Source: Leptospira ellisii
GTDB taxonomy: Bacteria > Spirochaetota > Leptospiria > Leptospirales > Leptospiraceae
NCBI RefSeq assembly: GCF_002811955.1
Contig: NZ_NPEF01000088.1
Span: forward strand, 1 to 14,667
Reading direction: 5' to 3'
Length of the DNA: 14,667 bases
Every line of letters starts with the position of its first letter. Within the stretch, counting starts at the first letter, position 1. Positions 1-7,588 of the stretch are shown here, piece after piece. The translations under genes were made by a program, and so were the position numbers. The notes beneath the pieces were generated by a model that was not told the DNA's origin, did not search any database, and saw only the letters and a program-made list of their open reading frames with translations.

Positions 1-1119
1 AACTACGAACAATCCGCCCTTTTGTTTCAGAATCGTCGCTTCGGGAGAATTGGAGATTTTCGGACCGGTCATCAAAGGCAAGCCGAAGGTCGCAGGTTCC
101 AAAACGTTGTGGACCCGATTGTGAAGCGCCCCTCCCACATACGCGAAATCCACCGCCTGATACGCGAACGCCAAAATTCCCAAAACGTCGAATACGATCG
201 TCTGCGCGTCCATCTTTTCGTAGGGAGTGGAAGTCCAGGTCTGATATCGGATGTCCGCATCCTGTAGTCTGTGTTCGACGGATACGATTCGGTCCGGGGA
301 GGTTTTATGCGGAAAAATCCAAAAAGCGAATTCGTTTAACAAATCAGGTCTTTTTTCGCGCAGAAAACCGTGAAAGGCCGCGATCAAGGACTCGCAGGGT
401 TCGTAAGTGGATGCGAATAGTATAATTTTCGAATATGGATATCCTTGAGGACGTTTGAATTCCCTCTTATTGTCTTCGATCTTTTTCAGAACCGTATCGA
501 AACGGGTGTCCCCGAGCACTTTTACGGGAATCGAATCCGGTACCAAGGAACGAAACGCATCGTAGAAAGTTTCGTGGGAGGGATAAATGCCGCTCAAGTT
601 CCGAAATACGGCGCGGGTCAATTTTTCAAAGAGTCCATTCTTACGGTTTCCGATCACCGCCGAACCTAGGACCGTTTTCGTTCCGTGTTTTTTCGCCGAC
701 AAAATCAGGTTGGGCCACGTGTCCCAAGCCATCAAAACCAAAACCTTCGGACGGAATTTCGAAAAGATCCAATCGTAGGAAAACGGAGTGTCGATCGGCA
801 GTCGAAACGTTTCGTCCGCGGGAAACGCCTCCAGCTGCGAATCACGAACGCTTTCCGAAAAAACGGACTGAAGTAGAAATACCGAGCGGTCCCTTTTTCG
901 AAACTCCAGCGCCAAGGCCTTACACTGATCGAGTTCGCCGACGGAAGCGGCGTGAAGCCATACGACGGTTTTGCCGTTCAGATCCGGATTTTTTGCGAGG
1001 ATGCGTTTTTTATCCCGTCTTCGCTTTTGGAAAAAAATTCTAGCGGAGGGGATCAGATACGAAATCGGAACGATCCAGAAAAGAAGAAAGGTCGTCAGAA
1101 ATTTATAAAGAAAAATCAT
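1..1119 (-). CDS. waaA: 3-deoxy-D-manno-octulosonic acid (Kdo) transferase, 3' end cut by window edge
   Basis: This inner-membrane GT-B glycosyltransferase moves Kdo from CMP-Kdo to lipid A precursor, an early step of LPS core synthesis. The reading frame is open from an ATG at 1119 to base 1, giving 373 codons; the family is usually about 420 residues, so roughly the last 50 are outside. An N-terminal hydrophobic anchor spans about residues 3-23. WLHAASVGE (54-62) matches the family's acceptor-side motif, with E62 as the expected catalytic base. Near the cut end GGALHNRVHNVLEPATFG is the family's conserved CMP-Kdo-binding region, in the form G-G-x-x-x-x-x-x-x-HN-x-LEP. The usual E-x-x-WPN segment reads MAWDTWPN. 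Its start lies only 6 bp from the start of the divergent HAD gene, and no clear Shine-Dalgarno sequence precedes it. Identification is firm; acceptor details and number of Kdo units added cannot be read. Confidence 0.93.
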   Translation of the reverse strand, partial: MIFLYKFLTTFLLFWIVPISYLIPSARIFFQKRRRDKKRILAKNPDLNGKTVVWLHAASVGELDQCKALALEFRKRDRSVFLLQSVFSESVRDSQLEAFPADETFRLPIDTPFSYDWIFSKFRPKVLVLMAWDTWPNLILSAKKHGTKTVLGSAVIGNRKNGLFEKLTRAVFRNLSGIYPSHETFYDAFRSLVPDSIPVKVLGDTRFDTVLKKIEDNKREFKRPQGYPYSKIILFASTYEPCESLIAAFHGFLREKRPDLLNEFAFWIFPHKTSPDRIVSVEHRLQDADIRYQTWTSTPYEKMDAQTIVFDVLGILAFAYQAVDFAYVGGALHNRVHNVLEPATFGLPLMTGPKISNSPEATILKQKGGLFVV

Positions 1120-1125
1120 GGGTCT

Positions 1126-1746
1126 ATGAGCGGAGTTTTGTTTGCGTTCGATCTTATGGATACGTTGATCAAGGATCCGTTCCATTCTGCACTTTATAAA
1201 ATCCTTCCCCGCGAATCGAGAGAAAAATTCGTCAACGCGAGAGAAAGAGAGGCTTTTATCGAATTCGAAAAGGGCAGGATCGAAGAGGAGGAATTTTTCG
1301 AACGATTCTACCTGCCCGAATTTCGAAACGACGACGATCTGCCGGATCCCCGCAAAATCAAGGAACTGATGTTCTCCAAGGTGCGCACGATTTCCGGCAC
1401 GGTGGATCTGGTCAAACGTTTGAAGGCCGCGGAAAACACGCTCGTTCTCGCGAGCAACTATTCCGTTTGGCACAAGGAGCTCGGGAAATTTTCGGAGATG
1501 GAGGAGGTGTTTTCGCTTTTCGACCGGTTGTATTTTTCCTGCGAATTGGGCGCGCGTAAACCTGCGGAGGAATATTTTCAGTGGATTCAGACTGACTTTC
1601 CGGACAAACGTTACGTCCTGATCGACGACAACGCGTCTAACGTGGAGGCCGCGGATTACATGGGATGGGACACGTTTAGATTCGATCCGAAAACTCCTTC
1701 GACCCTCGAGGAATTCTTTAATACCCAGTACCCCAGTTATCTTTGA
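1126..1746 (+). CDS. HAD-superfamily hydrolase-like protein with FDLMDT motif I
   Basis: A 206-residue haloacid dehalogenase-fold protein. Motif I is FAFDLMDTL, with nucleophile D9 and T13, but the position of the usual second Asp (general acid/base in phosphatases) is M11. Motif II is S110 in VLASN, motif III is K145 in GARKP, and motif IV is the Asp pair D167-D168 in LIDDN. The cap between motifs I and II is about 95 residues and charged, as in C1-capped subfamily I. I recall similar FDxMDT proteins in plants and cyanobacteria, but that is memory only. The frame stays open upstream to 952; I chose the ATG at 1126 because it sits directly before the fold and avoids a long overlap with waaA. 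There is no good Shine-Dalgarno sequence. The gene ends inside the 3' end of the convergent FlaA-like gene (29 bp overlap). Substrate unknown. Confidence 0.85.
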   Translation: MSGVLFAFDLMDTLIKDPFHSALYKILPRESREKFVNAREREAFIEFEKGRIEEEEFFERFYLPEFRNDDDLPDPRKIKELMFSKVRTISGTVDLVKRLKAAENTLVLASNYSVWHKELGKFSEMEEVFSLFDRLYFSCELGARKPAEEYFQWIQTDFPDKRYVLIDDNASNVEAADYMGWDTFRFDPKTPSTLEEFFNTQYPSYL

Positions 1747-2473
1747 TCTCCGCGCCCGGATACGCGTCCTCGCGAGTATCCACCAAAATTCCCATTCGAT
1801 CCAGATAAAAGATAAATTCACCCTTTTTCTGAAACGGTCCCGGGATCAATCGGAAGGCCGCGACCTCGAACGGATATTGTAGACTCTGATTGAGCCGTAT
1901 GTTCCTCTGCGGAATTTCCAGTTTTTTCTCGATCCGTCTCCAACCGTCGAAATTCAGATCTCCGAGTTCGATCACGATCTCCTTGGATTTGTGTTGCTGC
2001 AATACCAGCTGCAGTTTCGCGTTTTGGGAGGAGGCGTGCATCCAAAAAAAGATCCGGGTTGGAACTCCGATCGGAAGACGGATTTTTTCCTTCGGACGAA
2101 ACTCGATCTGGGAATGTTTCGGATCCTCAAAAAAAGTCTGTATCATCATCGATCGATAGTCGTTCGAAGCGTTTAACGAAGGATACGATTCCCTTTCTTT
2201 GGCGAAGGCTTCGTTTTCCGGGATCTGCGAATTGAATCGGATCTCGTTTAAAAAGGAAACTCCCCTGTAAATTTCCCAGGGTCTGTCCCCTTCGAAAGGA
2301 TCCACGAGAAAAAGATTGTATTGCTTCCATTCCCGCAGTATCTTTTCGAGAATCAGCACGCGACTCATTTCGTCCCGGTCCCGCTTTACCGGTGCGCCGT
2401 GCGCTGCGGAATACAGAATCAGACAGAAAAGAAAAAACGCGGACCTGCTGCGGAAGGAAAACGGGGAGCTCAC
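1718..2473 (-). CDS. Secreted FlaA-like (flagellar sheath family) protein
   Basis: A 251-residue exported protein. It starts at GTG 2473; an in-frame TAG lies two codons upstream, so no longer start exists, and this start gives a full signal peptide (basic Arg stretch, hydrophobic core about residues 12-22, likely cut after AHG, residue 26). The C-terminal half resembles spirochaetal FlaA: a beta-sandwich pattern with LGDLNFDGWRRIEKKLEIP (the family's G-x-LNF-x-GW-x-x-L), then a segment ending in FYLDRMGILVD. FlaA proteins coat the periplasmic flagellar filament in spirochaetes. The gene stands alone here, with no flagellar neighbour, so it may be FlaA2, a third paralogue, or a related periplasmic protein with another role. 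It converges on the HAD gene and diverges from the coiled-coil gene at 2573. Family call is by pattern; the exact paralogue is not decided. Confidence 0.65.
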   Translation of the reverse strand: MSSPFSFRSRSAFFLFCLILYSAAHGAPVKRDRDEMSRVLILEKILREWKQYNLFLVDPFEGDRPWEIYRGVSFLNEIRFNSQIPENEAFAKERESYPSLNASNDYRSMMIQTFFEDPKHSQIEFRPKEKIRLPIGVPTRIFFWMHASSQNAKLQLVLQQHKSKEIVIELGDLNFDGWRRIEKKLEIPQRNIRLNQSLQYPFEVAAFRLIPGPFQKKGEFIFYLDRMGILVDTREDAYPGAEIKDNWGTGY

Positions 2474-2572
2474 AGGATTCTATTCGGAGAAAATGGGTTC
2501 GAAAAACACAAGTTATCCTCTTTTCCCTCCCTTTGGAGCCGGAAAAATCCGATATTTTAAAAAGGTGCATCC

Positions 2573-3352
2573 ATGAAACGAGAACAGTTGAAAATCATTT
2601 TGTCCGGCGTTTTAATCTTATTATTAGGATCCTTGATCGTTTACAGTTATTTATTTCGGGAGGATATTTCCAAATTCCTCAAAAAGAAGGAAAGCGAGGA
2701 GACGTCCGCGAATTCCAGAACGGATCGTGTGATCCTGAGTCCGGAAGCGAATTCGGAAACTTCCATCCATCAGAACGAACCGGCCCCTCTCCCCACGGAG
2801 GAAAAAAATCCGCTTCCTTCGGGAGAACGCACCTACCCGGATTCGGATTCTACGCTTCGTGAAACCGCGCCGAAAGATGCGTTTCGGGAAGAATGGCCCG
2901 AGGAAAAACGGAATGCCGCCGAGGAAAAAACGAACCGTGCGGAACGTGAAACGCGGGGGCAGAATAGGATTTCGGACGGAAAAGATGAACGAAAACCCAA
3001 ACCTTCCTCGGAAGAAAGATGGACTCCTCCTAAGGAAGAATCCGCTTCGTATCGGGATTTCGACGAAGAGCCGAAACGCGGCCGATCCCGCTCCGACTCC
3101 GGAAGTACGGAACACAAGCGGAGATCCGGAAAATCGTTCTCTCAAACCGGATCGAAATCCAAAAAACGTTCCTCGGCCAAAACCGGAAAACGCATCCGTT
3201 CCCTGGAGAACAGGGTGGATCGTCTCGAAAAAAAATTAGGAATTTCTAATGTTCCCAAAAAACAAAAACGAAAAACCGGGAAACACAACCTCGAAAAGAG
3301 GGTGGAAAAACTGGAACGGGAAATGAAACGACTCAAAAAGAACGAAGGCTGA
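2573..3352 (+). CDS. Membrane-anchored, charged low-complexity protein with C-terminal coiled coils
   Basis: I do not recognise this 259-residue protein. It starts at ATG 2573 with a good AAGGTG site five bases upstream. Residues 8-28 form one transmembrane segment after a short basic N-terminus, so the rest probably faces the periplasm, or the protein is an inner-membrane anchor. Residues about 40-195 are low complexity, rich in Glu, Lys, Arg, Ser and Pro, and likely disordered. The end carries two similar heptad blocks, LENRVDRLEKKLG and LEKRVEKLEREMKRL, separated by a basic linker; these predict short coiled coils for self-association or partner binding. The stop is one base before the yggS start, so the two are surely cotranscribed, but a link in function to PLP or proline metabolism is not shown by the sequence. 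Confidence 0.75.
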   Translation: MKREQLKIILSGVLILLLGSLIVYSYLFREDISKFLKKKESEETSANSRTDRVILSPEANSETSIHQNEPAPLPTEEKNPLPSGERTYPDSDSTLRETAPKDAFREEWPEEKRNAAEEKTNRAERETRGQNRISDGKDERKPKPSSEERWTPPKEESASYRDFDEEPKRGRSRSDSGSTEHKRRSGKSFSQTGSKSKKRSSAKTGKRIRSLENRVDRLEKKLGISNVPKKQKRKTGKHNLEKRVEKLEREMKRLKKNEG

Positions 3353-3353
3353 A

Positions 3354-4022
3354 ATGGGCGTAGCGGAACGATATTTTCGGATCCAGGAGGAACTCCGTAA
3401 TCTGAGACCGGACGATCCTCCCGTTCTCATCGCCGTATCCAAGTTTCAACCCTTGGAAAAAATCAAAGAGGCCGCGGAAGGAGGGGTGATTCACTTCGGG
3501 GAAAATCGGATCCAGGAAGGTCTGGAAAAATTCGCCCAGTGGATCCGTCTCGAACCGAATCCTCTGACGCTTCATCATATCGGTCCCGTACAAAGCGGAA
3601 CCCTGCGGAAATTATTTTCCGGTTATTCGTACGCGCACGGCGTGGGAACGGAAGGCGCGATCGCTGAGTTGGCGGCGCGCGCGCAAAAGGAAAAAAAAAG
3701 GATACGATTCTTTTTGCAGGCGAACCTTACGGGTGAAAACGCAAAACACGGGTTTGCAAAACGGGATCTGATCTCCATTCTGGAAAAAAGAGAAACGTTT
3801 TCCAATCCATATTGCTCGCTGGAAGGAATGATGACCATGGGACCCTCCGACGGGGATCCGGTTCGGACCAGAGAGGTCTTTCGGGAACTACGCACGATCC
3901 GGGAGAACTACTACCCGGCAGGAAAGTTGTCCATGGGAATGTCCGGGGATTACAGGATCGCCCTGGAAGAGGGAAGCGATTTCGTCCGGATCGGAAGCGC
4001 CATATTCGGAGAAAGGAACTAA
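3354..4022 (+). CDS. yggS: YggS/PROSC family pyridoxal-5'-phosphate homeostasis protein
   Basis: A 222-residue member of the YggS/PLPBP family, which binds PLP without known catalysis and keeps vitamin B6 and amino-acid pools balanced. It is a single TIM-barrel domain. K30 in AVSKFQ is the PLP-binding lysine; HFGENRIQE, HHIGPVQ, the GMMTMGP segment and LSMGMSGDYRIALEEG near the end are all family signatures, the last forming the phosphate-binding region with SAIFGER. Length is typical. The ATG at 3354 follows the upstream stop by one base, with GAAGG (3344-3348) as ribosome site inside the preceding gene. It is followed two bases later by proC; yggS-proC adjacency is common in bacteria and supports both calls. 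Confidence 0.95.
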   Translation: MGVAERYFRIQEELRNLRPDDPPVLIAVSKFQPLEKIKEAAEGGVIHFGENRIQEGLEKFAQWIRLEPNPLTLHHIGPVQSGTLRKLFSGYSYAHGVGTEGAIAELAARAQKEKKRIRFFLQANLTGENAKHGFAKRDLISILEKRETFSNPYCSLEGMMTMGPSDGDPVRTREVFRELRTIRENYYPAGKLSMGMSGDYRIALEEGSDFVRIGSAIFGERN

Positions 4023-4024
4023 AC

Positions 4025-4798
4025 ATGAAACATACCATCGGGATCGCAGGCTGCGGCAACATGGGAGGGGCTATCTATTCCTCCCTCAAGAAACGTTATC
4101 CGACACAGGTGCTCGGCTACGATCCGTATTTGACCTCCAATAAAAAGATAGAACTCGTATCCTCCTGGGAGGAATTCTCCTCGCGCTCCGATCTGATCGT
4201 AGTCTGCGTCAAACCGGGGAAGGTGACGGAACTGCTCGGCAGTATCCTCGCTCCCAAACGGGTGATATCCGTGGCCGCCGGAATCGGAGTCGAAACCATC
4301 CGTAAAAATCTTCCCGACGGTTCCAAGGTCGTACGTGTGATGCCCAACTTACCTCTGTTAGTCGGAGAGGGCGCGATAGGTTATTACGGAGACGCGGAGT
4401 TATACGGGACCGTGGACGAAATCTTTCATTCCCTCGGCTTAACCCTTCCCGTCGCTTCCGAGTCCTTATTGGACGCGGTCACCGGTTTGTCCGGTTCCGG
4501 ACCGGCATACGTCTTTAAATTCATTCAGGCATTGGCGGAAGGAGGGGTTTTGTCCGGCTTGGGTTATCAGGAAGCGTTGGATTTAAGCATTCAAACCGTG
4601 ATCGGCGCCGCGGAACTTTTACGTAAGGAACGTAAAAAAGATCCGCAAACGCATCCCGAAGTGTGGAAAAACAAAGTCACTTCTCCCGGAGGAACCACGA
4701 TCGCCGGTCTTGCGGAGTTGGAACGGAACGGTTTTTCGCATGGAGTATTAGAAGCGGTACGGGCAGCCTCCCTTCGTTCCAAAGAATTGGGAAGTTAG
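4025..4798 (+). CDS. proC: Pyrroline-5-carboxylate reductase
   Basis: A 257-residue cytosolic enzyme that reduces 1-pyrroline-5-carboxylate to L-proline with NAD(P)H, the last step of proline synthesis. The N-terminal Rossmann fold opens with GIAGCGNMGGAI (residues 6-17). VVCVKP and VRVMPNLP are the usual inner segments of this family. The C-terminal helical dimer domain contains DAVTGLSGSGPAYVF, with the substrate-binding Ser/Gly residues, and SPGGTTIAGL. The frame extends upstream to 3812 but that part lies inside yggS in another frame; ATG 4025, two bases after the yggS stop, aligns with the family N-terminus. Length is slightly short of the usual 265-275. A strong hairpin 12 bases after the stop probably ends the transcript. 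Confidence 0.95.
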   Translation: MKHTIGIAGCGNMGGAIYSSLKKRYPTQVLGYDPYLTSNKKIELVSSWEEFSSRSDLIVVCVKPGKVTELLGSILAPKRVISVAAGIGVETIRKNLPDGSKVVRVMPNLPLLVGEGAIGYYGDAELYGTVDEIFHSLGLTLPVASESLLDAVTGLSGSGPAYVFKFIQALAEGGVLSGLGYQEALDLSIQTVIGAAELLRKERKKDPQTHPEVWKNKVTSPGGTTIAGLAELERNGFSHGVLEAVRAASLRSKELGS

Positions 4799-4810
4799 AC
4801 GCGTTTGATT

Positions 4811-4865
4811 TCATTCCGATTTCGTCCTTTCTTGTTATAGTTTGAGAAAGACGGATTCGGAATGA
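4811..4865. terminator. Long imperfect hairpin after proC, probable transcript end
   Basis: Bases 4811-4833 pair with 4844-4865 to give about 21 pairs (including two G-T), one mismatch (4820/4856) and one bulged base (4827), around a 10-base loop. It begins 12 bases after the proC stop. No clean T-run follows on either strand, so a classic intrinsic terminator is not shown; a 3' processing or stabilising structure is equally possible. Being an inverted repeat, it could also act on read-through from the minus-strand tRNA. Confidence 0.55.
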
Positions 4866-5121
<256 letters not shown>

Positions 5122-5129
5122 AATAGAGT

Positions 5130-5158
5130 CATTATTTGAGACAAGGCCTCGAAAGCAA
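5130..5158 (-). promoter_or_regulatory. Possible promoter of the tRNA-fMet gene
   Basis: Read on the minus strand, TTGCTT (5158-5153) lies 17 bases before ATAATG (5135-5130), close to sigma70-type -35 and -10 boxes. It would start transcription a few bases before the tRNA 5' end at 5117. It overlaps a candidate plus-strand promoter. This is pattern only. Confidence 0.35.
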
Positions 5159-5165
5159 GAATAAA
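5136..5165 (+). promoter_or_regulatory. Possible promoter of the diguanylate cyclase gene
   Basis: TTGAGA (5136-5141) is followed after 18 bases by AATAAA (5160-5165). It would give a leader of about 140 bases before the TTG start at 5315, containing a 24-codon reading frame. The two boxes overlap the proposed tRNA promoter on the other strand, so the two transcription units might compete. Pattern only. Confidence 0.3.
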
Positions 5166-5235
5166 ACTGTAAAAAGAATTGATTTTTAAAGAAAAAATAG
5201 ATCCGATATCCTCTTGATGGGATTTTTTGGGTCGA

Positions 5236-5310
5236 ATGAAAAAGCCGCTGAAACTCGTTTCGGCGATTATTTGGAAAGGTTTCTTAGTATCCATTTTACC
5301 GGAGAACTAA
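5236..5310 (+). CDS. Possible 24-residue leader peptide before the cyclase gene
   Basis: ATG 5236 opens a 24-codon frame, beginning MKKPLKL and ending in TAA at 5308-5310, four bases before the cyclase start. The peptide has a basic start and then a hydrophobic stretch (VSAIIWKGFLVSIL), like a small membrane peptide or translational leader. There is no strong ribosome site. Its stop falls between the GGAG at 5301-5304 and the downstream start, which would suit coupling. It may equally be chance. Confidence 0.25.
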   Translation: MKKPLKLVSAIIWKGFLVSILPEN

Positions 5311-5314
5311 CCGT

Positions 5315-6373
<1,059 letters not shown>

Positions 6374-6413
6374 AAACTCTCTTCTTTTTCCGGAATCTGC
6401 CGATGAATACGGT

Positions 6414-6644
6414 ATGGAAAAAAACCTCCTGCTGTATCAAGTTCCGCTGACTCAGATCGAAGAGAGGGAACTCACAAAACGGATCCAGGACCGCGCCCTC
6501 GGGAAAGAAAAATTTGATTTTTCCCCGTATTCGTGTTTTATTGAATACAAGCCAGCGGACCCGGTGACAGGAATCCAATACAGGGACTGCGTGATCGATT
6601 ACACACGATGTTCCAACCACAAATGTATCAAAAAGCTGCTCTGA
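6414..6644 (+). CDS. Small four-cysteine hypothetical protein
   Basis: I do not recognise this 76-residue protein. The first third (residues 1-33) is charged and likely helical. The rest holds four cysteines, C41, C59, C66 and C71, plus H69 in CSNHKC, which could bind a metal such as zinc or form disulphides; no signal peptide is present, so metal binding in the cytoplasm is the likelier reading. It starts 40 bases after the cyclase stop without a clear Shine-Dalgarno site. Its last 37 bases overlap the start of the lipoprotein gene in another frame, which is consistent with a coupled pair. The overlap and the ordered Cys pattern favour a real gene, but homologues would have to confirm it. 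Confidence 0.6.
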   Translation: MEKNLLLYQVPLTQIEERELTKRIQDRALGKEKFDFSPYSCFIEYKPADPVTGIQYRDCVIDYTRCSNHKCIKKLL

Positions 6645-7588
6645 GGATTTTTTTCTCCTATATCCTCGCTTTTCTACTCGGCTGTTCGCTCATTCCCTCG
6701 CAGGCACGGATCACTTCCGTGTCCGGGGGGAGCGAAATTCTCCTTCCGTTTCAGGAAAAAAACGGATTCCGTTTCGTTTCTCTTTCCCTTTCTCCCGAAG
6801 AAAAACCGCTTCGTTTTCTCGTGGATACCGGTTCCCGTTTTTCCTTTTTGGACGAAAAATTCTTCGGGGAACAGGATCCCAAAAAACGGATCGCCGTGAC
6901 GTATCCCGGAGGGAAGGACGATTCCGTCCGTCGAACCAAATCGGTCCGTCTGTTTTCGGGGGAACACGCCGTTTTCCGGGATCTGACCGTTCATTCCCAC
7001 TCGTTTTCGGGGAACTTGGAACTGGACGGCATCATCGGCATGGACGCATTGTATGAGAAAATTCTAATTTTAGAATATCCTAAACTGATTCGGATTTTGG
7101 AACCGGCGGGAAACGATTTTTCCGAATCGTTGTTGTCCTCCCATCCCGCATTGGCGCAGAACACGGAACCGCTCCGTTTTTTTTCCGGACATCCGGTTTT
7201 GGAGATAGACTACGGAACCGAGGAAAAGGCTGTCCTTCTGATGGATACGGGTGCGGATTTGAGTCTTTTGGAACTTCCCGCTCCGCTTCCCGGTTTGGTC
7301 GAGGAGACTTCCTCCAGCCGTCCTGTGCAGATCCTGAATTTTCAGGGAAAACTCCTGAGCGTTCGTACCCGGTTCGTACGCAGACTTTGTGTCGTTTCCA
7401 CTTCGGATTGTGTGGACAATCTGGAAATTCTTCCTTCCGGACTTCCCGTGGATTTCGCGGGAACTTCGACGGGGGTTCGGATTCAGGGAATTCTCGGGGT
7501 AAACTGGCTGAACGAACATAGAATTCTTTTGGACATGAAACGGAGTCTTATAGGTATAGTTGGGAAGGACGGCGGAGAACCGAAATGA
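6608..7588 (+). CDS. Lipoprotein with two retropepsin-like aspartic protease lobes
   Basis: A 326-residue exported protein. The N-terminus has a hydrophobic stretch (about residues 12-24) ending in the lipobox LLGC with C26, so it is a predicted lipoprotein in the periplasm or outer membrane. Two similar lobes follow. The first carries D73-T-G-S with the later hydrophobic-Gly segment DGIIGMDAL; the second carries D213-T-G-A with QGILGVNWL. Each lobe thus has the Asp-Thr-Gly and the downstream flap-supporting motif of clan AA proteases, and the two together could form one active site, as in pepsin. Most bacterial single-lobe relatives must dimerise. Start could be ATG 6608 or 6623; both keep the lipobox and neither has a clear ribosome site. 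It overlaps mnmA by four bases (ATGA). Substrate unknown. Confidence 0.82.
   Translation: MFQPQMYQKAALRIFFSYILAFLLGCSLIPSQARITSVSGGSEILLPFQEKNGFRFVSLSLSPEEKPLRFLVDTGSRFSFLDEKFFGEQDPKKRIAVTYPGGKDDSVRRTKSVRLFSGEHAVFRDLTVHSHSFSGNLELDGIIGMDALYEKILILEYPKLIRILEPAGNDFSESLLSSHPALAQNTEPLRFFSGHPVLEIDYGTEEKAVLLMDTGADLSLLELPAPLPGLVEETSSSRPVQILNFQGKLLSVRTRFVRRLCVVSTSDCVDNLEILPSGLPVDFAGTSTGVRIQGILGVNWLNEHRILLDMKRSLIGIVGKDGGEPK

Noticed and set aside
5200..5227. ATCC/GGAT followed by six T in the cyclase leader, resembling a terminator; also checked for a c-di-GMP riboswitch
   Set aside because: The stem is only about four pairs, and no GEMM-type conserved core is visible.
7061..7076. Seven-base inverted repeat (ATTCTAA/TTAGAAT) inside the protease lipoprotein gene
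   Set aside because: Short, A+T-rich, in mid-gene and fits the amino-acid sequence; likely chance.
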